Part shown: piece by piece, positions 41,792 through 45,622 of the stretch
Position numbering within the stretch: the stretch's first letter is position 1
Layout: every line of letters begins with the position of its first letter
Source of the DNA: an uncultured Verrucomicrobiota bacterium
GTDB lineage: Bacteria > Verrucomicrobiota > Verrucomicrobiia > Limisphaerales > CAIYYI01
Direction: 5' to 3'
DNA length: 45,622 nucleotides
Assembly: GCA_903930345.1 (NCBI GenBank)
Contig: CAIYYI010000353.1
Span: forward strand, 1-45,622
The notes under the pieces: model-generated
Seen by the model: the letters and a program-made list of their open reading frames with translations, nothing else
The model's database searches: none
Told to the model about the DNA's origin: nothing
Position numbers and translations under genes: made by a program

Positions 41792-43339
41792 TCACGCTCC
41801 CACCACCTGGAGGGTTCGTCCGTCCCGATGGATGGTCTCCCAGGAAAGTTGCTGCTCCCAAGGCAAGGCGGATTGCAGATCAAACAGGAGCAGCCAGCCT
41901 TCCTGGGCGGACAGGGTGTTCATGTACCTGGCCAATTGCAGTGGGCCCTCCTCCCGGGTTTTTGTGCCCCGTACCAGCTTCAGCTCAATGGGATATCGTT
42001 TCCCGGCATATTCCACAAAGACATCCACCCGGCGGGTGCCGGTGGCAAACTCCCGGCTGATCCGGGCTCCGCCGTTGACCACCCTTTGCAGAAACGCCAG
42101 CAGGATCAGGTGCGGGGCCGCTTCCTTGTATTGAAAACGCTCGCGCCAGGCCGCGCTATTGTCCCGCCAGAATTCCTGAAAACTCATCAGCAGCCCGGTC
42201 ATGTCAATTGACTGGGCATTCATCCAGCGGTGGACAAGCTCCACCGGCAGCATGGATTGCAAGTCGCCGTTGAGTGTGCGGGCAAAAACCTCGCTATAGA
42301 TCGGGTTGGCAATGCGGATGACCCCCTGATCAATCCGGATCAATCCAAGGTCGCGAACATATTGGAAATCATTGGCCCCCCGCTGAATGCTTTCACCCTC
42401 CCCCAGCAGCACCGGTTCGATGATCCGTTGGACCCGGCTTTCCTGCAACCGCTCCAACAGGCTGTCCACATGGGTGTCCCGCCGCAAAATGATCTGTTGG
42501 GCCGCAGCTTCCGCCATCGCATTATCCAGCGGTTTGCCAAAGTCATTCCGGCAGATTTTCACCACCATTTCTCGGGCGATGGCGTTAACCAACCACGGCT
42601 GTCCACGAGTCAATGCAAAAACCTGATCCGTAAGGTCAGCAGGAAAAATCTGTCCGGTATCGTCAGTATGCTGCTGGAACAAGGAGGCAATCTCCTCACG
42701 GCTGAAATCCTGCAAGGTGATATTTTCCACCGCAATGTTAAACGGACTGGCGGAACCCAGCGTGTGACTATCCGGTCGAAGCTGTCCTTTGTAGTCCCTG
42801 ATATTCCGCATGCCCACCAGGGCCAGGGAGTGGACAAATGGGATTTCACCCCGGTTGACGTACCCATCCCGCAACTGGCGCAGAAAACTGATCAGGGTTT
42901 CCCCACCCAGGCAGTCCGCTTCATCGAAGAAGATCACCACCGGCCGCTTGGCGCCGATCGCCAGCTCGGTCAGAAAGGAGCGCACCGCCGTGTTTTCATC
43001 CGATTCGCGCAGATAATCCGGCACGGCATTACTGAGGGCTGGATGGTATTTGAGGGCCAATTGCAGGCAGTTCAAAATGGCGGACACCCCCCGGGGCGCC
43101 TCGTTGATTCCCTGCACACTCTCCAGCGAGCAGTAGAGGGCGTGACGGTCGGTGCCAGCTTTGATTCGGCGGGCCAAAGACTTCAACAACGTGGTTTTGC
43201 CGCTCTGGCGGGGGGCATGGATCACGAAGAAATCCTTGCCCTCGATCAAGTCCATCACCCCCGGACAGCGATCTTCCGGGTTGAGCATGTAATGCTCTGC
43301 CGGAAGGCAAGGCCCCGTGGTGTTAAAGCGTCGCGCCAT
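41792..43339 (-). CDS. AAA-type ATPase with C-terminal PD-(D/E)XK nuclease-like domain
   Basis: 515 residues. The Walker A motif APRQSGKTT (Lys48) and Walker B VVIFFDEAD (D139, E140) define a STAND/AAA-like ATPase. A linker with winged-helix character follows (about 290-350, IIEPVLLG ... VRDLGLIRIDQGVIRIANPIY). The last 90 residues carry D439 (RRVDVFVEY) and E452-x-K454 (PIELKL), then GPLQLARYM with a Gln. That pattern is the PD-(D/E)XK nuclease fold of the group found in bacterial ATPases of unknown function. It could be a DNA-cleaving or defence-related protein, or a regulatory ATPase with an inactive nuclease; no partner is adjacent. It is divergent from the second AraC gene. Confidence 0.85.
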   Translation of the reverse strand: MARRFNTTGPCLPAEHYMLNPEDRCPGVMDLIEGKDFFVIHAPRQSGKTTLLKSLARRIKAGTDRHALYCSLESVQGINEAPRGVSAILNCLQLALKYHPALSNAVPDYLRESDENTAVRSFLTELAIGAKRPVVIFFDEADCLGGETLISFLRQLRDGYVNRGEIPFVHSLALVGMRNIRDYKGQLRPDSHTLGSASPFNIAVENITLQDFSREEIASLFQQHTDDTGQIFPADLTDQVFALTRGQPWLVNAIAREMVVKICRNDFGKPLDNAMAEAAAQQIILRRDTHVDSLLERLQESRVQRIIEPVLLGEGESIQRGANDFQYVRDLGLIRIDQGVIRIANPIYSEVFARTLNGDLQSMLPVELVHRWMNAQSIDMTGLLMSFQEFWRDNSAAWRERFQYKEAAPHLILLAFLQRVVNGGARISREFATGTRRVDVFVEYAGKRYPIELKLVRGTKTREEGPLQLARYMNTLSAQEGWLLLFDLQSALPWEQQLSWETIHRDGRTLQVVGA

Positions 43340-43466
43340 GGAATCACCCTAATCCATGGGTCACGGCTCTGAAAGCATAAAAGCAAGGCGGTTCACCGCG
43401 CGCGCAATTTGCTCGTTTTATTCGTCGGCAAGCGGCAGGCTGACCGGCAGTACAGCACTGCCAACC

Positions 43467-44369
43467 ATGGATCAACGGCACGAAAAAGGTTCGGGTTTCA
43501 CCGGCGAACACCGGGCGACCCGGTCCGCCCGGATGATTGCCGCCATCATGCGGCAACGGCCTTTGCTGAAGGGATTGGCGGTATGTGGTGCTGGCTATTA
43601 CCCCAAAGCTGAAGGGCATTTGCGCCAACGGCCGCACGGGGCTGACCACACCATTCTCATCTACTGCCTCAAAGGGGCTGGCTGGGCTGAACTGGGCGGT
43701 CACCGCCTGGCCATGCGCGCAGGTGATCTGCTGGCCATTCCGGAGGGGATGCCCCATGCCTACGGAGCCAGTGAACTCCAACCCTGGACCATCCATTGGG
43801 TGCATGCCTTGGGAGATCTGGCCAACGAGTATCTGGCGGAAGCCGGCCTCACTCAAAAAACACCGGTGATGCGCGTGGGGGAGGACTTGCAGGTGTCCCG
43901 GTTGTTCAACGAGATCATGGCCTGCCTGGAACGCGGGTTTGGGTTTGTGGAAATGTTGCGCGCCTCCCAATCACTGGCCCATCTGCTCGCGCTCCTGGTG
44001 GGGCGGCGTTATGAACAAAACCAAGAGGCGGCCACCGGCGTGGAGAAGGTGGCCCAGGCCATCGTTTTCATGAGCGAGCATCTGGACCAGACCCTCAAGG
44101 TCGGCGCGCTGGCTGCATTCTGCAATCTCTCGGCCGCACATTTCACCGTGGTGTTCAAGCAGGAAACCGGTTGTTCACCACGGGATTACCTGAATTTGCT
44201 GCGCATTCATCGCGCCTGCGAATGGTTGCAGGGGACCAGCCTGCCCATGAAGGAAATCGCCGCCCGCCTCGGCTATCAGGATCCGTTTCATTTTTCGCGT
44301 CGATTCAAGGAATTCCAGGGGGTTTCCCCCACCGAATACCGGCGGTTGCAGATGGCCCGCCACGCCTGA
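43467..44369 (+). CDS. AraC-family transcriptional regulator (second copy)
   Basis: About 300 residues from the ATG at 43467 (MDQRHEKGSGF); the frame is open to 43356 but that part looks non-coding. The cupin-like N-terminal sensor reads LIYCLKGAGWAELGGHRLAMRAGDLLAIPEGMPHAYG. The C-terminal DNA-binding domain has LAAFCNLSAAHFTVVFKQETG and KEIAARLGYQDPFHFSRRFKEFQGVSP. It lies 77 bp upstream of, and on the same strand as, a UROD-like gene. The pair is arranged differently from the divergent first pair. Probable role: sensing the substrate of the UROD-like enzyme. Confidence 0.93.
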   Translation: MDQRHEKGSGFTGEHRATRSARMIAAIMRQRPLLKGLAVCGAGYYPKAEGHLRQRPHGADHTILIYCLKGAGWAELGGHRLAMRAGDLLAIPEGMPHAYGASELQPWTIHWVHALGDLANEYLAEAGLTQKTPVMRVGEDLQVSRLFNEIMACLERGFGFVEMLRASQSLAHLLALLVGRRYEQNQEAATGVEKVAQAIVFMSEHLDQTLKVGALAAFCNLSAAHFTVVFKQETGCSPRDYLNLLRIHRACEWLQGTSLPMKEIAARLGYQDPFHFSRRFKEFQGVSPTEYRRLQMARHA

Positions 44370-44376
44370 ACCTCCC

Positions 44377-44395
44377 GGCATTGGTGCATGCCAAT
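44377..44395. promoter_or_regulatory. Overlapping inverted repeats upstream of the second UROD-like gene
   Basis: GGCAT-N6-ATGCC (44377-44392) and ATTGG-N6-CCAAT (44380-44395) share the same stretch in the 77-bp gap between the AraC and UROD-like genes. It could be an operator for the adjacent AraC protein; no clear promoter was seen. Confidence 0.3.
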
Positions 44396-44446
44396 CCGTG
44401 ATTTGTCCATTCTCCCCCGGCGATCAGTGGGTTTAAGGTGGCAGGC

Positions 44447-45445
44447 ATGGTCAACACCACCACTTCTTCCGCGTTCAATCAACGCATCTTGGAATCCCCC
44501 CGGCGTCTGGCACTGCCCATTGCCGTCTATCCCGGTCTGGCGCTGACCGGAGCACGGGTCTGCGATATCACCACGGATGCCCGGGCGCAAGTGGAGGCAC
44601 AGTCTGCCATCCATGAGCGTTACGACACTCCGTTTGTGCTTTCCGCCATGGATCTGAGCGCCGAAGCCGAGGCTTTTGGGTGCGAACTTTACCATTCGGA
44701 GATGGAGGTGCCCTCGGTGACTGGTCGTCTGGTCACGAACCTGGAACAAGCCCGGGCGTTGGCCATTCCCCAGCCGGGGGACCGGCGCACCAGTGTTTAC
44801 CTGGAGGCGGTGCGCCAATTGCGCCAACTGCCGGGCCGCCCCATGGTGTTCGCCGGCTGCATCGGCCCTTTCTCCCTGGCGGCGCGCCTGGTGGGGGTGA
44901 GTGAAGCCATGGAACTCGCCCTGACTGATCCGGATCTGATGAGAGTGGTGCTCGAAAAGGTCACTCTGTTTTTGCAGGCCTATGCCCGCGCCTTCAAGGC
45001 AAACGGCGCCGACGGACTGATCATGGCCGAGCCCGCCGCCGGTCTGCTCTCCCCACGGATGCTCGCCACCTTTTCGTCCGCCTACATCCGTCCGCTGGCT
45101 GAAAGCGTGGGGGAGGACGGCTTTTCCCTCATCCTGCACAATTGTGCCGCGCGTCTGTTGCACCTGCCAGCCATTTTGGAAACCGGGCTGAAGACGTTCC
45201 ATTTTGGTGCCCCCATGGATCTGGCTGTGGCTTTGCCGAAGGTGTCGGCGGACGTGGTTCTGTGCGGGAATCTTGATCCCACGGGTGTCTTCTGCCAGTT
45301 GAATCCGGAAGCGGTGCGGGAGCGCGTGCAGGCATTGCTGGACGCGACTGAAAACCATCGGAATTTCGTGTTGTCGTCCGGCTGCGACCTGCCGCCCAAC
45401 GCTCCCCTGGCCAGTCTGGACGCCTTTTATGACGTGCTGAAATGA
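44447..45445 (+). CDS. Uroporphyrinogen decarboxylase-family (MtaA-like) methyltransferase with zinc-site motif
   Basis: 332 residues from the ATG at 44447, which has AAGGTGG five bases upstream; a GTG at 44438 is less likely. The fold is the UROD/methylcobalamin:CoM methyltransferase-like TIM barrel (LPIAVYPGLAL, GCIGPFSLAARLVG, LIMAEPAAGLLSPRM, LCGNLDPTG). The pattern LHNC ... SGCDLPP gives H-x-C-x79-C, the zinc-binding arrangement of MtaA/MtbA-type enzymes that transfer methyl groups to or from corrinoid proteins. Co-occurrence with an AraC regulator suggests catabolism of a methylated compound, possibly methoxylated or methylated sugars or amines. No corrinoid-protein gene is visible in the window. 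Downstream DNA reaches the window edge. Confidence 0.9.
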   Translation: MVNTTTSSAFNQRILESPRRLALPIAVYPGLALTGARVCDITTDARAQVEAQSAIHERYDTPFVLSAMDLSAEAEAFGCELYHSEMEVPSVTGRLVTNLEQARALAIPQPGDRRTSVYLEAVRQLRQLPGRPMVFAGCIGPFSLAARLVGVSEAMELALTDPDLMRVVLEKVTLFLQAYARAFKANGADGLIMAEPAAGLLSPRMLATFSSAYIRPLAESVGEDGFSLILHNCAARLLHLPAILETGLKTFHFGAPMDLAVALPKVSADVVLCGNLDPTGVFCQLNPEAVRERVQALLDATENHRNFVLSSGCDLPPNAPLASLDAFYDVLK

Positions 45446-45622
45446 TATGAATCGGCTGTTGCCATGCCTCGCTTTGTCCACTATTTCTTGACCCGGTCTT
45501 CCCGCCGGGCTGGGGTTGTGTCCTGCGGTTGGTTGGACGGCCGTCTTACTGACCATGCATTCATATTTGTCGCACCAGGGCAAACGGACCCAGGAGCCAC
45601 CCATTTCCTGGCTCATGAAAAC
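45446..45622 (+). other. Downstream stretch at the window edge, gene content undecided
   Basis: A frame starting at the ATG 45464 stays open to the edge for 53 codons (MPRFVHYFLTRSSRRAG ...), and another frame from 45555 also stays open for 22 codons. Neither has a clear ribosome binding site or a recognisable family. A partial gene may begin here, but the sequence is too short to say. Confidence 0.25.

Noticed and set aside
1-45622. CRISPR arrays, tRNA/rRNA genes, insertion sequences, prophage
   Set aside because: I saw no regularly spaced repeats, no cloverleaf-like or rRNA-like stretches, and no transposase, integrase or phage structural genes.

Overview
The window looks like a chromosomal segment from a Verrucomicrobiota-type bacterium (possibly related to Limisphaerales/Pedosphaeraceae; this placement is inferred from gene content, not from a marker tree). 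Evidence: GC-rich DNA with sparse Shine-Dalgarno sites; many exported proteins with sialidase-fold, DUF1080 (3-keto-disaccharide hydrolase), parallel beta-helix, GH38 and sulfatase-modifying-factor folds; a pseudopilin with a C-terminal DG-type motif; Tat-exported Gfo/Idh/MocA dehydrogenases; AraC regulators beside uroporphyrinogen-decarboxylase-like methyltransferases; and a three-subunit succinate dehydrogenase of the Bacteroidetes/Chlorobi type.

Layout. (1) 1-6141, plus strand: a tight run of three exported BNR/sialidase-fold proteins (the first cut by the window edge) ending in a pseudopilin. (2) 6153-8641, minus strand: exported beta-helix protein, then exported DUF1080 protein. (3) 8787-12233, minus strand: sdhC-sdhA-sdhB closed by a clear intrinsic terminator. 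(4) 12234-12916: a 683-bp gap with palindromes and hairpins. (5) 12917-15436, plus strand: pgk-tpiA-secG, closed by a strong terminator. (6) 15527-18886, minus strand: large exported GH38 alpha-mannosidase. (7) 19020-24427, plus strand: RlmI-like rRNA methyltransferase, DNA polymerase X interrupted by an in-frame amber codon, exported nitrilase-fold amidohydrolase with a carbohydrate-binding-like N-domain, exported sugar isomerase/epimerase-like TIM barrel. (8) 24451-28701: a membrane protein of unknown role, a gene-poor gap, M32 carboxypeptidase, exported Gfo/Idh protein and a twin DUF4476-like protein. (9) 28911-38489: beta-helix/Calx-beta giant, SWIM-SNF2 helicase translationally coupled to a D,D-carboxypeptidase, and an FGE-fold protein coupled to a second DUF1080 lipoprotein. 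(10) 38496-45445: two AraC/UROD-like modules, a Tat-exported Gfo/Idh dehydrogenase and an ATPase-nuclease fusion.

How the genes fit together. Housekeeping blocks (glycolysis pgk-tpiA, protein export secG, respiration sdhCAB, rlmI, polX, M32, D,D-carboxypeptidase) alternate with polysaccharide-utilisation-like accessory genes. The recurring theme is exported machinery for glycan breakdown, including the protein families of the oxidation/elimination (3-keto) route: exported Gfo/Idh dehydrogenases, DUF1080 proteins and a TIM-barrel isomerase/epimerase. The most unusual local system is the duplicated AraC-UROD arrangement, in which one UROD paralogue keeps the H-x-C...C zinc-site pattern of corrinoid methyltransferases and the other has lost all three ligands. 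I saw no tRNA, rRNA, CRISPR array, insertion sequence or phage genes.
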